DNA of 64,000 nt from Methanospirillum hungatei JF-1 (GTDB lineage: Archaea; Halobacteriota; Methanomicrobia; Methanomicrobiales; Methanospirillaceae). This document shows positions 1 to 8,496 of this stretch, in pieces. The position numbers and the translations under genes are program-made. The notes beneath the pieces were generated by a model. That model made no database searches, was not told where the DNA came from, and saw nothing but the letters and a program-made list of their open reading frames with translations. Numbering within the stretch: the first letter of the stretch is position 1; each line of letters begins with the position of its first letter. The stretch spans positions 1,834,936 through 1,898,935 of the forward strand of contig NC_007796.1 in assembly GCF_000013445.1 (NCBI RefSeq), written 5' to 3'.

Positions 1-1
1 G

Positions 2-541
2 CTTGCAGAGTCATTTAATCCCAGGGGATATATTGTAGAGCCCATCGGTCCCCCAAATGACTGGGAAAAGATGCATCATTACCTGTGGAGGTTTTATACA
101 CGGTTCCCAAGGAAAGGTCATATCACCATCTTTGATCGGAGCTGGTACGGCCGGGTACTGGTGGAGCGGGTTGAGGGATTCTGTTCTGAGTCCGAATGGC
201 AGCGGGCATACCATGAAATAAATGTCATGGAGGATGAACTTACCAGAGAAGGAACTATCCTCATAAAATTCTGGCTGCATATTGACAAAGATGAACAACT
301 CAGGCGATTTGAGGAACGTCAGAATACCCCGGAGAAAAACTGGAAAATAACTGAAGAAGACTGGAGAAACCGGGAAAAATGGGACCAGTATGAACGTGCA
401 GTAAATGCCATGATCCGTCGGACAACAACCATACAGGCCCCTTGGACGATAATTCCTGCAAACAATAAGTATTATGCACGAATAGCAGTTCTGGAAACCG
501 TCCGATCGGCTATGCAGAAACGATTAAAAGAGATGAAATAA
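2..541 (+). CDS. ppk2: Polyphosphate kinase 2 family protein, 5' end outside the window
   Basis: C-terminal part of a PPK2-type phosphotransferase, which uses polyphosphate to phosphorylate nucleotides (or the reverse). The frame is open from base 2, so the gene starts upstream; the first ATG at 71 is internal. Seen: a PRGY motif, then HHYLWRF, then the family's Walker B-like block FDRSWYGRVLVERVEGF, an FWLHIDKDEQLRRF segment, and a basic helical end. The Walker A loop would lie in the missing part. The family is strongly conserved and the match is easy to see; whether the preferred substrate is AMP, ADP or GDP cannot be told here. A convergent response regulator ends 12 bases further on. Confidence 0.9.
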   Translation, partial: LAESFNPRGYIVEPIGPPNDWEKMHHYLWRFYTRFPRKGHITIFDRSWYGRVLVERVEGFCSESEWQRAYHEINVMEDELTREGTILIKFWLHIDKDEQLRRFEERQNTPEKNWKITEEDWRNREKWDQYERAVNAMIRRTTTIQAPWTIIPANNKYYARIAVLETVRSAMQKRLKEMK

Positions 542-553
542 TATCCGGCCTCT

Positions 554-1189
554 TTAAGAACCGGAAAATAATTTATTTTTAAGTTCTTCACACCGGGCCT
601 TATGGGTTTCAAACCGGTGGACGAATTCATGCAATTCCGGAATCTCAAGATCAGTCTCAATAGTCCCGTCCCGCTGAATCGGGTATATTCTTCCCAGAAT
701 CTCAATAAGGCGCTGCTCTACCTGCACCCGTTTTAAGAGTTCCCCATACTCGTCAACATCTGCAGGACTACCGCCATTCTGCAGGGCACGCTCCTTTTCA
801 CGATTTATCTCGGCATTCCTTGCTCCGACTCCGTCGATCGATCTGATAAGGTCTGGAAGGCGTACAGGTTTTATAAGGTAATCATCAATCTGGTCACCAT
901 ACCGGAGGACATCCTTTATTGTCAGGCTTTTCCCGGTCTGCATAATAATCGGAACAGTCCGTGCCTGCTCATGTTCCTTGATATGCAGAAGGGTCTCCCA
1001 CCCGTCCATCGGCTTCATCATGACATCGAGGATGATGATATCAGGCACATCCTCATAGACCATAGTAATGGCTTCCTGCCCACTCAGTGCACCACGGGCA
1101 TCAAACCCCTGTTGCTTTAAGGTTTCGACAAAGGCCATCTTGAGGAGGGCTTCGTCATCAACATACAGGACTTTCAGTCTTTTCCCCAC
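554..1189 (-). CDS. Response regulator with archaeal C-terminal helical domain
   Basis: Receiver-domain protein of 211 residues. Residues 5-125 form a CheY-like fold: acidic pair VDDE near residue 11, phospho-acceptor Asp in LDVMMKP near residue 55, the switch residue in MQTGK, and the conserved Lys in YLIKPV. Residues 130-211 are helical (EYGELLKRVQVEQRLIEILGRIY) and match no DNA-binding domain I know. The protein at 4396-5022 has the same two-part layout (LDIMMEPMDGWETL, then NEYGRLVKSTEITKRLL), so these are paralogues. It is a single gene facing the ppk2 end. The output is unknown; a protein-protein signalling role is likelier than transcription. Confidence 0.85.
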   Translation of the reverse strand: MGKRLKVLYVDDEALLKMAFVETLKQQGFDARGALSGQEAITMVYEDVPDIIILDVMMKPMDGWETLLHIKEHEQARTVPIIMQTGKSLTIKDVLRYGDQIDDYLIKPVRLPDLIRSIDGVGARNAEINREKERALQNGGSPADVDEYGELLKRVQVEQRLIEILGRIYPIQRDGTIETDLEIPELHEFVHRFETHKARCEELKNKLFSGS

Positions 1190-1262
1190 AATCGTTCACC
1201 ACCCCTGGGACCTGATACGGTTCACCGCACCCCGGTATTATTGTAGACAGTATTGTCCGCGA

Positions 1263-2348
1263 TCATGATATCAGTTTTTTCTCATCAACATCGGTGAGTC
1301 CCACACCCTGATCAGGGTTGACATCCTCCTTCATGATGGCACGGGTCTCATCCTCAATGGACTTGACAACTTCCATGATCCGCTCTGCAGTGGGAATATC
1401 TCCCAGAAGACTCTCGTCTAGCGGAACATCATACACCTCCTTGTCATCCATGGATTCAGTCGCACCCAGATACTTCGCTCCCTGCTTAATGAGACTTGAT
1501 ATCTCGAAGGGGAAGATGATCTTGGTTGCCTGGCCGTTTGCCATCGTTTTTAATGCATCAAAGGAAAGGACCGTAATTGCACGCTTATCAAGAGACCTGG
1601 ACCCGAGTGCCAGTATCCGCAGACCCTGTGACTCTCCCTGTGCACGCAGGATCTGTGACAGCCGTTCTCCTTCAGCTTTCAGGATCTTACTCTGCCGTTC
1701 TCCTTCAGCCTCCAGGATCATACTCTTCTTCAGACCTTCAGCCTTCAGGATAGCAGAGCGTTTTTCTCCATCCGCACGAAGAATTGCAGCTCTCCGCTCC
1801 CGTTCTGCTGCGGTCTGTTCAGTCATGGCCTGTTTGACCGTCCCAACCGGATCAACTTCCTTGATCTCAACACGTTCAACTTTCACACCCCACTGATCAG
1901 TCTCACGGTCAAGAATGTCACGAAGTCTCGTATTGATGCTTTCACGGTTGTAGAGCACTTCATCAAGCTCCATGTCACCAATAATGCCACGAAGACTTGT
2001 CTGTGCAAGGGCAACGGTTGCCATCCGGTAATTTGAAACCTCAAAGAAAGCTTTCTCAGGATCAACCACACGGATGTATACAATTGCGTCAACATTTGTC
2101 GGGGAGTTATCCTTCGTAATCACCTCCTGGCTTGGAACATCCATCACCAGAGTTCTGAGATCCAGCTTGACGACCTGGGTGATGAGCGGGATAACCCACC
2201 GGAAACCAGGGTTCATCCTCCCGATATATCTCCCCAGACGGATCTGCAGGCCCTGCTCATATGGCTGGACAATAATCACACCGCGGGCAAAGATGATCAG
2301 AATTACAATTACCAGAAACAGGGTTACAAGAGTTTCAAAAACTGCCAT
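1263..2348 (-). CDS. SPFH/band 7 membrane protein (stomatin/QmcA-like)
   Basis: Membrane-anchored SPFH protein of 361 residues. Residues 5-25 form one hydrophobic anchor. The SPFH domain follows to about residue 190 (RLGRYIGRMNPGFRWVIP, then VEIKEVDPVGTVKQAM). A charged coiled-coil made of repeated AEGE-type units spans roughly 180-235, and the tail is acidic. Such proteins oligomerise into membrane rings or microdomains and often accompany NfeD proteins and membrane proteases. The neighbour supports this: the NfeD gene stops at 2349, directly abutting this ATG, so the two are almost certainly co-transcribed and coupled. Confidence 0.93.
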   Translation of the reverse strand: MAVFETLVTLFLVIVILIIFARGVIIVQPYEQGLQIRLGRYIGRMNPGFRWVIPLITQVVKLDLRTLVMDVPSQEVITKDNSPTNVDAIVYIRVVDPEKAFFEVSNYRMATVALAQTSLRGIIGDMELDEVLYNRESINTRLRDILDRETDQWGVKVERVEIKEVDPVGTVKQAMTEQTAAERERRAAILRADGEKRSAILKAEGLKKSMILEAEGERQSKILKAEGERLSQILRAQGESQGLRILALGSRSLDKRAITVLSFDALKTMANGQATKIIFPFEISSLIKQGAKYLGATESMDDKEVYDVPLDESLLGDIPTAERIMEVVKSIEDETRAIMKEDVNPDQGVGLTDVDEKKLIS

Positions 2349-2804
2349 TTATTCCTCCTCCACAACAATATGCACACCCTGCGAAGCAATAACTTTCACT
2401 TTTGCCCCTTCAGGGATGATGCCGGACTTTGATTTCGCACTAAATATCTGACCTTCAACAGATACTTTTCCAGACAGGGTTTCTTCATCCGCAGGATTTA
2501 ATACCCTGCCGGTTCTTCCTACCAGTGAATCCATACTGATAGTCAGGGGTTTTTCATCCCCCGGGGTCAGACGGCTGTACAGATATACCGTCACTATGGC
2601 TGCCAGAAGGGCGATACCTATGCCCAATACAATACCATACGTGGATGAGAAGATATCTACCCCGAGTATCACCAGCACGCCGATAATGAGCAGGACCGTT
2701 CCCGGGACCAGGAGAAAAAAACCCGGCGAGAAGACCTCAAGGACAAAGAACAATGCACCAAAGAGGACGATGATCCATCCATATGAGAAATCTTCAAAAA
2801 CCAT
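2349..2804 (-). CDS. NfeD family membrane protein
   Basis: Short NfeD of 151 residues without the ClpP-like protease part. Residues 10-80 hold three hydrophobic segments, and residues 90-150 form the OB-fold NfeD domain (SLVGRTGRVLNPADEETLSG, later SGIIPEGAKVKVIASQG). Short NfeD proteins bind SPFH partners and may tune membrane microdomains or membrane-protein quality control. It is the first gene of a two-gene minus-strand operon; the SPFH gene starts at the next base after its stop. Family and pairing are secure; the process served is inference. Confidence 0.92.
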   Translation of the reverse strand: MVFEDFSYGWIIVLFGALFFVLEVFSPGFFLLVPGTVLLIIGVLVILGVDIFSSTYGIVLGIGIALLAAIVTVYLYSRLTPGDEKPLTISMDSLVGRTGRVLNPADEETLSGKVSVEGQIFSAKSKSGIIPEGAKVKVIASQGVHIVVEEE

Positions 2805-2863
2805 ATGGTATTCTTGTCAGGATGGAAGAAAAAGTTGTGTATATGTGATTTAAGACTGGAATC

Positions 2864-3718
2864 TCAATTTCTCAGGAGAGCCAGTTTATCCCCTCGTTTC
2901 ACTCCGAGCTCTTCAGCAATCGGATCACATTTCGCTGCCAGGAGATACGCAACGGGAGGAAGACCCTGCTCTTCCCGAAGGCTTTCGTAATTTGCCATGC
3001 CCTTTGATATGATAAGCGAACACCGGTCAAGCGCGAGCAGGAGTTCATCTGACATCAGATCAAACCGAATCCCGTGTTCAACCCCTGCACCAGTTGTAAG
3101 CAACCGGGCAACCTTCTTGTCCAGACCCAGACGGATGGCATCTTCCATGGTTGCATCATTGAGAATCGGCTTGTCCCTAACGACCAACGTTATGCGGCTG
3201 CCATGTGCAGTAAGCCAGGAGATTAGAGCCTGGTCAAAGACAATCTCCCCGCAATTATCCGTAAAATAGACAATATCACTGCAGAGCGGGAATATCCGAT
3301 CAGTATCATCAACCACAAGGCCCTTTGTAAATTCCTCATCAAAGTATGATACAAAATCGCTCCTGACTTCGTGATCCTTCACCCCGTAATCAAACATGTT
3401 GCCGATTACGCTGGCAATAACATGCTCCCGAAAACCGATAAGACGCCCGGATACAGCCTGTAATATCTGAATTGAAACTTCTTCGGATGCCTGCTTGAGC
3501 GCATAAAAAGGGTCATCGTTATTCAACCGCTGATAGATAACACGATGCAGAGCAGACGCAACCATCGGATGGGTCCAGGGAGTTTTGTGCAAAAACCGGA
3601 TAATCTCCTCTGCGTGCTCAGGAATATCAGAATATTTCTTTTTATCAACATTTGCCAGTTCAATCTCCAGATCAACTCTGGATAAAAGGCAGTCATAACA
3701 ACGTGGGTCATGTATCAT
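2864..3718 (-). CDS. DUF89 damage-control-type phosphatase (COG1578)
   Basis: Predicted metal-dependent phosphatase of the DUF89 family, members of which clear damaged phosphometabolites. Seen: N-terminal CYDC pair, the helical N-terminal region, then the two catalytic blocks, YFTDNCGEIVFD (Asp/Asn metal site) and SKGMANYESL (the KGxxNxE block), plus a Pro-rich C-terminal stretch typical of the archaeal group. The open frame reaches 3748, but the extra codons would lie inside tRNA-Pro, so I choose the internal ATG at 3716-3718 (MIHDPRCYDC), 21 bases after the tRNA 3' end. It may be transcribed with that tRNA. The substrate is unknown. Confidence 0.85.
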   Translation of the reverse strand: MIHDPRCYDCLLSRVDLEIELANVDKKKYSDIPEHAEEIIRFLHKTPWTHPMVASALHRVIYQRLNNDDPFYALKQASEEVSIQILQAVSGRLIGFREHVIASVIGNMFDYGVKDHEVRSDFVSYFDEEFTKGLVVDDTDRIFPLCSDIVYFTDNCGEIVFDQALISWLTAHGSRITLVVRDKPILNDATMEDAIRLGLDKKVARLLTTGAGVEHGIRFDLMSDELLLALDRCSLIISKGMANYESLREEQGLPPVAYLLAAKCDPIAEELGVKRGDKLALLRN

Positions 3719-3739
3719 ATCATTACCCGAAAAACAAAA

Positions 3740-3812
3740 TGGGGCCATCGAGATTCGAACTCGAGTCAGAAGACCCCCAGTCTCCTAGGATGCCAGGCTA
3801 CCCTATGGCCCC
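3740..3812 (-). tRNA. tRNA-Pro (anticodon GGG)
   Basis: On the minus strand a full cloverleaf can be drawn. The acceptor stem GGGGCCA/TGGCCCC is perfect with discriminator A. The D-arm contains AGCCTGG. The anticodon stem GGAGA/TCTTC closes a seven-base loop CTGGGGG with anticodon GGG at loop positions 34-36. The T stem TCGAG/CTCGA closes the loop TTCGAAT. Length is 73 without CCA, and no intron is present. An A/T-rich box near 3841-3852, about 30-40 bases upstream on the minus strand, could be its TATA element. Confidence 0.95.
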
Positions 3813-4036
3813 GTTCCATACTATTTTCTCAGCTGTCCCATATGTACTTAACCATAGTATTCTACACTCCAACAGGCAGGAGCAGGATTCCAAGGGGGAA
3901 AGATCGCTGGTACGCATACGCCCTATGGGAGTTGTATCATGTCACCGCTGATATCCTCATAAGGCAAAACAACAAACCATTAAATAATATAGCTCTGTGA
4001 CTATATCGTATTATCAGCAGGTAGCGGGAGCCGGGT

Positions 4037-4396
4037 ATGCTAAAAGAGAAGATTGCAGGAATAATTGAGAGTATCAGGTTGATTGAAGGGGTCAGATTAT
4101 GTGCACTCGTATCCCGTGACGGTATTATGCTTGGCCGGTACTCTGCCGGCGACTTTAATGAAGCATGGTTTGCTGCGATGTGTGCAACGCTCCTCGCCTC
4201 TGCAGAGTCAGCAGCCGTCATCGTGAAAGTCCAGTCTCCTGATATGGTGACCATCCATTCTTCTGACGGGATACTCATCATTATAGGAGCCGGAGAAAAG
4301 ATACTGTTAGCAGCGCTGGTAGACCCTGCCTGGGACCTGAAACATATGACCGGAATGCTCCGGGAGATTGCGGAAGACGTGGGAGGAACGTTCTGA
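4037..4396 (+). CDS. Roadblock/LC7 domain protein
   Basis: Single-domain roadblock/LC7 protein of 119 residues, the small alpha/beta fold that acts with Ras-like GTPases or signalling partners in prokaryotes. Seen: an initial helix (LKEKIAGIIESIRLIEGV), the strand LCALVSRDGIMLG, the central helix AWFAAMCATLLASAESAAVI, and the strands VTIHSSDGILIIIGAG and KILLAALVDP. Its TGA overlaps the ATG of the response regulator at 4396 (TGATG), so the two are translationally coupled and likely share a pathway. No GTPase gene is adjacent. Confidence 0.85.
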   Translation: MLKEKIAGIIESIRLIEGVRLCALVSRDGIMLGRYSAGDFNEAWFAAMCATLLASAESAAVIVKVQSPDMVTIHSSDGILIIIGAGEKILLAALVDPAWDLKHMTGMLREIAEDVGGTF

Positions 4397-5022
4397 TGTC
4401 AACAATACTGGTGATCGATGACAGCCCGTTTATCGTCGATATTTTTGTAACCATGCTGGAAAGAGGGGGCTATACAGTATACTCGGCAAATAGCGGCCCT
4501 GAAGGAATTGATCTGTTAAAAACCGTAACACCTGACCTGATTCTGCTTGATATTATGATGGAACCCATGGACGGATGGGAGACCCTTGTCGCCATCAAGC
4601 AGAACTTTGCAACAAAAGACATTCCGGTCATGATGCTGACGGCAAAACAGCTGACTCCACAGGAGGCACAGGAGTATGGAATGTATATCGAGGACTATAT
4701 CTTAAAACCGGTCACGCATTCCGAACTCTACGCTGCAATTGAAGGGGTCATCAACCGGAGGAAGCAGATAGCCGAAGATATGACCAGGGCAAAAGAAGGT
4801 GGGTTTGAGGATGCTCTCATCAATGAATATGGGAGGCTTGTGAAGAGTACCGAGATCACCAAACGGCTCCTGAAACTTCTCTCATCAACCTATGACCTCT
4901 CAGACCCGTCGATGAAGTTCTCTGATGATATCAATATCGCCATAAAAAGTATGGAAACCAATATGAAATTTCAGGAGCAGCGCCTGATCCAGATCCGCGA
5001 GATATTTTCAGGAGCTGCCTGA
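4396..5022 (+). CDS. Response regulator, paralogue of the one at 554-1189
   Basis: Receiver protein of 208 residues. The CheY-like domain (about 1-125) has IDDSP acidic residues, phospho-acceptor Asp in LLDIMMEPMDGWETL, MLTAK switch and LKPV lysine. The C-terminal 80 residues are helical (INEYGRLVKSTEITKRLLKL, then ending in EIFSGAA) and resemble the tail of the first response regulator, whose end is LFSGS. It is coupled to the roadblock gene upstream by a one-base stop/start overlap. There is no obvious DNA-binding output. Confidence 0.87.
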   Translation: MSTILVIDDSPFIVDIFVTMLERGGYTVYSANSGPEGIDLLKTVTPDLILLDIMMEPMDGWETLVAIKQNFATKDIPVMMLTAKQLTPQEAQEYGMYIEDYILKPVTHSELYAAIEGVINRRKQIAEDMTRAKEGGFEDALINEYGRLVKSTEITKRLLKLLSSTYDLSDPSMKFSDDINIAIKSMETNMKFQEQRLIQIREIFSGAA

Positions 5023-5098
5023 CACTCTCTTCTTCACCCCACTTCTTCCTGACATCTCCCACACTATGAAGTAAGAATACAAGCTAACCTCTTCTTCT

Positions 5099-6307
5099 AT
5101 GTTTGATCTCGTGTGCATCGGTTGTGGTGCAACATACCAGTCTGATGCCGTTATATACACCTGCAAAAAGTGCGGACACCTTCTTGAGGTCAGGTATGAC
5201 CTTGCCAATATCAATATTACCAGGAAGGACTGGCAAAAACGCCCGATTTCGGTCTGGAGATATCGTGAACTGCTTCCCGTAGCTGGTGAACCGGTTACCC
5301 TGCAGGAAGGAGGAACTCCCCTGTACCATCTCAAGCGTATCGGAGATGAACTTGGCATTAAGGAGTTGTATGCAAAGCACGAAGGGATGAATCCCTCCGG
5401 ATCATTTAAGGACCGGGGAATGACCGTCGGCGTTTCTATGGCTCTTCAGCTGGGGATGAAATCAGTGGCCTGCGCAAGTACCGGAAATACATCCGCATCA
5501 CTTGCAGTATATGGGGCTAAAGCAGGTATCCCGGTCATCGTCCTGCTCCCGTCAGGAAAAGTGGCTCTTGGAAAGGTTGCCCAGGCACTCATGCATGGGG
5601 CAAAAGTCATCTCCATCAATGGAAACTTTGACAGGGCACTGGAGATGGTCCGTGACCTGTGTGAAACAAAAGGCATCTACCTGCTCAATTCAGTCAACCC
5701 CTACCGTCTTGAAGGGCAGAAGACCATCGGATTTGAAGCCATCGATCAACTCAACGGTGAGGTCCCTGACCGAATGGTTCTGCCGGTTGGGAATGCCGGG
5801 AACATTTCTGCCGTCTATAAAGGGCTTATTGAACTTTCAGAACTCGGGTTTATTGACAAGATGCCAATGATGACCGGTATCCAGGCAGAGGGTTCCCAAC
5901 CGGTCGTGAGGGCAATTAAAGAGAACCTGCCTGAAGTCATTCCGGAAGGATCACCTGAAACCGTAGCAACCGCCATTCGTATCGGTGCCCCGGTCAACGC
6001 AGAGAAGGTCCTTCATGCGATCCGGATGAGCAAGGGAACCGCGGATTATGTCACCGATGCAGAGATTCTGGCCATGCAGCGTGATCTTGCTCAAAAAGAG
6101 GGTATTGGTGTTGAACCTGCATCTGCGGCATCAGTAGCCGGTGTCAAGAAACTGGTCGAGGCTGGGGTCATTGATCATGACGAGCGTATCGTATGCGTGG
6201 TCACTGGTCACCTGCTCAAGGATCCTGAAACGGTAATTAAACAATGTGCTCCACCAATCGAATGCGGCGCTACACTCGAATCACTGCTTTCTGCCTTACA
6301 GCTCTGA
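5099..6307 (+). CDS. thrC: Threonine synthase
   Basis: PLP enzyme making threonine from O-phosphohomoserine; 402 residues, normal for the archaeal form. An N-terminal zinc ribbon (CIGCG ... CKKCG, residues 6-25) is typical of this subgroup. The PLP lysine lies in MNPSGSFKDRGM near residue 105, the substrate-binding loop ASTGNTSASLAVYGAKAG follows, and the phosphate-binding glycine-rich loop is LPVGNAGNISAVYKG. The C-terminal part carries EGIGVEPASAASVAG. The ATG is the first codon after an intergenic gap. The next gene starts inside its 3' end. Confidence 0.95.
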   Translation: MFDLVCIGCGATYQSDAVIYTCKKCGHLLEVRYDLANINITRKDWQKRPISVWRYRELLPVAGEPVTLQEGGTPLYHLKRIGDELGIKELYAKHEGMNPSGSFKDRGMTVGVSMALQLGMKSVACASTGNTSASLAVYGAKAGIPVIVLLPSGKVALGKVAQALMHGAKVISINGNFDRALEMVRDLCETKGIYLLNSVNPYRLEGQKTIGFEAIDQLNGEVPDRMVLPVGNAGNISAVYKGLIELSELGFIDKMPMMTGIQAEGSQPVVRAIKENLPEVIPEGSPETVATAIRIGAPVNAEKVLHAIRMSKGTADYVTDAEILAMQRDLAQKEGIGVEPASAASVAGVKKLVEAGVIDHDERIVCVVTGHLLKDPETVIKQCAPPIECGATLESLLSALQL

Positions 6308-6852
6308 TCCTATGGATCCTGCCGGTTGCCGGGATTACCTTCTCGGCATCCGTTGATGAAGATGGGAAAGGATACTCTGCTGTCGTTCTGGTCAATAATA
6401 CCGACCGGTATGAACTGATTCAGCCGGGGATGGTCGGCGAGCGGATACCCCTGGAGACAAAAAACCTCACGGTTCGAAATGAGACTGATATCTTGTCGCT
6501 CACTCCTGACCGGGGGATCCTCACTTTTCCCAGGGGGAACTATTCCATCTCCTATGAAGCCATGGTGAATGCAAACACCATGCAGTTCCTCTTTACTGAA
6601 CCGGCAAATGTGACTGTGAGCATCCCCCGGCCGTTCATGGTAACAAACCCCCTCCTCACGTCCATCCAGCCATCAGGGTCAAAACTTGAAGAAGGGAATA
6701 ATACCACGAACATCTCCTGGAAGCAGGTCCGATCGGTTGAGATCAGATATTATGATGAAGGACAAGAACATCTGCTCTATCTCTTTGCGCAGTTCTGGCT
6801 GATCATCGCTGTAGTATTGTTATTACCGTTTTTTTTATCCAGAAATAATTAG
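6262..6852 (+). CDS. Predicted secreted/membrane protein of unknown function
   Basis: About 196 residues. An N-terminal signal-like segment (MRRYTRI, then a hydrophobic stretch ending at VAGITFSA), an extracellular beta-rich body of about 130 residues (VVLVNNTDRYELIQPGM; VSIPRPFMVTNPLLTSI), and a C-terminal membrane helix FWLIIAVVLLLPFF with the short positive tail SRNN. The layout suggests an outward-facing domain anchored at the C terminus; the closest family I can think of is DUF5803. It overlaps the thrC end by about 45 bases. A slightly earlier ATG at 6244 is also possible. Function is unknown. Confidence 0.7.
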   Translation: MRRYTRITAFCLTALILWILPVAGITFSASVDEDGKGYSAVVLVNNTDRYELIQPGMVGERIPLETKNLTVRNETDILSLTPDRGILTFPRGNYSISYEAMVNANTMQFLFTEPANVTVSIPRPFMVTNPLLTSIQPSGSKLEEGNNTTNISWKQVRSVEIRYYDEGQEHLLYLFAQFWLIIAVVLLLPFFLSRNN

Positions 6853-7370
6853 CGCACATCTTCACTCCCGGTGGAAGAACATATCCCATCAAACCCCCAT
6901 TTGGTGCCCCAAAAGTGACCTGACCATATGCGGCACCTCATGAAATTGACCTCATGAAGGATGATCAGGCCATCAGTCAGAACCCGACTGACAATGATGA
7001 AGGAAAAATGCCCGGAAATTTCCCCTTTTTCTCACAAAAAATATGACCTCATAGTTGTTTTTATTAGAAAATAAACGAAAATACTGGATTTTATAATGAT
7101 CCCGATGATTAAAAAGGCCTGAAATCACGCGCAAGCCCTAAAACAAATTAGAAATGACTTATTTCAATTATACGCCGAGATCAAAATCCCATTTTTGCCG
7201 TAAAATTAAATTTCAAGGATAAATCGATATTTTTTCATTAAAAAGGTTTTAAATTGCCTAAAATCAATTTTAATAGCCAAAATACAAAATTTTTCAATTT
7301 GGGCAGTTTTGATCAGAGTAAACCTTAAATCCTCAGGCATACACGTGAATGAGTCAAAAGGAGAAACACC
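6853..7370. other. 518-base A/T-rich stretch without genes
   Basis: No reading frame of note on either strand. The part from about 7020 to 7320 is strongly A/T-rich with many A and T runs, unlike the surrounding coding sequence. The part at 6890-7010 is of ordinary composition and has a locally repeated 'ctcatgaa' (near 6938 and 6950) and 'cagtcagaacccgactgac', an imperfect hairpin. It probably holds the promoter of the speD-like gene; AAGGAG just before 7371 is that gene's ribosome binding site. I see no convincing RNA gene. Confidence 0.5.
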
Positions 7371-7811
7371 ATGATAGACACACTTGTTCCAACCAGAGAA
7401 GGAATCGCAACCGCACCAGCAAAATCAGATCAGGAGATTATGGAGGAGTTTAAATCCAGAAACGCCTGGGGTCTGTATACTAGCGTTGATCTGAAGAACT
7501 GCAACCCGGAAACTATCAGAGATGCAGGAAAGATCAGGGAATTCGTCATCCAGCTCTGTGACCTGATTAAGATGAAGCGGTTTGGAGAGCCACAGATCAT
7601 CAACTTTGGTCCATGTGAGCGTGTAGCAGGATATTCCATGACCCAGCTGATTGAAACCTCACTTATCGGAGCACACTTTGCAAACGAGACCAATGCTGCC
7701 TACATTGATATCTTTTCATGCAAAGAATACGCCCCACAACTCACCGCTGAATTCTGCCGGGAATTCTTTGGTGCAGATAAGGTAACCGTTCATATTGCAT
7801 TCCGGGATTAA
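7371..7811 (+). CDS. S-adenosylmethionine decarboxylase-like pyruvoyl enzyme
   Basis: Prokaryotic AdoMetDC family protein, 146 residues. The family cleaves itself at an internal Ser to make a pyruvoyl cofactor. Seen: Ser97, His102 and Cys117, with the same spacing as Ser63, His68 and Cys83 of the Thermotoga enzyme, and the IDIFSC strand. Odd: the residue before the serine is Thr rather than Glu, the next residue is Leu rather than His, and the TWPE block reads FANE. The substrate may therefore differ; related SpeD homologues have become ornithine or arginine decarboxylases. The N-terminal 30 residues are extra. RBS AAGGAG lies nine bases before the ATG. It stands alone after an A/T-rich gap. 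Confidence 0.78.
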   Translation: MIDTLVPTREGIATAPAKSDQEIMEEFKSRNAWGLYTSVDLKNCNPETIRDAGKIREFVIQLCDLIKMKRFGEPQIINFGPCERVAGYSMTQLIETSLIGAHFANETNAAYIDIFSCKEYAPQLTAEFCREFFGADKVTVHIAFRD

Positions 7812-7874
7812 ACCCTCAATACCCTTTTCTTTTTATCCCTTTTAAAACCCGTCGGTTTGACTCTGAAAAAATGA

Positions 7875-8414
7875 TTATGCTGCCAGCACGGCTTTGGCAA
7901 CTTTTTCTCCAAATCCTGCCGCAGCGGGAGGACCATTCGCAGTAATAACCCGTCCATCAGATACAATCGGATCAGGCTTGTACGTCGCCCCCCCTTGCCG
8001 GAGCTGATGAATGGCGGCGTCATCATTCCATACCGTTGCCTGCTTCCCCTTCAGCACTCCTGCCTGTGCAAGAACTACTGTGGAAAGACAGATGGCAGAT
8101 AGTATCTTTCCTGCGGCATCAAACTCCTGGACCAGGGTCTGGAGAGGTTTATTGTTCCACAGGTGATCCGGCGAACCGCCTCCACCCACAATCAGAATTC
8201 CGGCATAGGGAGTAATCCCCGCCTCGCTGACATCACGAACGGTCTTTTCAATAAGAACCTTCCCACCCAGCATCCCGATTGCAAGACCGGTCTGTGTTGA
8301 GATGATATCATACCCGATTCCAGCCTTTTCAAGATATTTTATCGGTTCGGAGAGCTCTTCATCGCGAAACTTTACCGGGGCAATGACAATCAGAACCTTC
8401 TTTTCCACTGACAT
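7875..8414 (-). CDS. DJ-1/PfpI family protein
   Basis: Class I glutamine-amidotransferase-like fold. Seen: VLIVIAPVKFRDEEL at the start with the conserved Glu after the first strand, the GGGGSPDHLW loop, and the nucleophile elbow SAICLSTVVLAQAGVL with Cys as nucleophile and LKGKQATVW after it. Members act as chaperones, deglycases or proteases; this one cannot be placed more closely. I start at MSVEKKVLIV (8412-8414); an ATG ten codons earlier at 8444 is also open. It is last in a minus-strand run after PaaK-PaaK-ACT, with a gap of about 80 bases, so it may or may not belong to that operon. Confidence 0.85.
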   Translation of the reverse strand: MSVEKKVLIVIAPVKFRDEELSEPIKYLEKAGIGYDIISTQTGLAIGMLGGKVLIEKTVRDVSEAGITPYAGILIVGGGGSPDHLWNNKPLQTLVQEFDAAGKILSAICLSTVVLAQAGVLKGKQATVWNDDAAIHQLRQGGATYKPDPIVSDGRVITANGPPAAAGFGEKVAKAVLAA

Positions 8415-8496
8415 GCTCCTCACTGCAGGGAAGTCTGCTCGCAAATCAATAAAGGTATGGATCTGAAGTCAAGAAAAAAAGAAGAGAAGATGGGGA

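Noticed and set aside
1318-1896. 192-codon plus-strand open frame inside the SPFH gene
   Set aside because: It is the complement of the SPFH coding sequence, driven by the repetitive coiled-coil codons; Ser/Arg-rich and without any domain.
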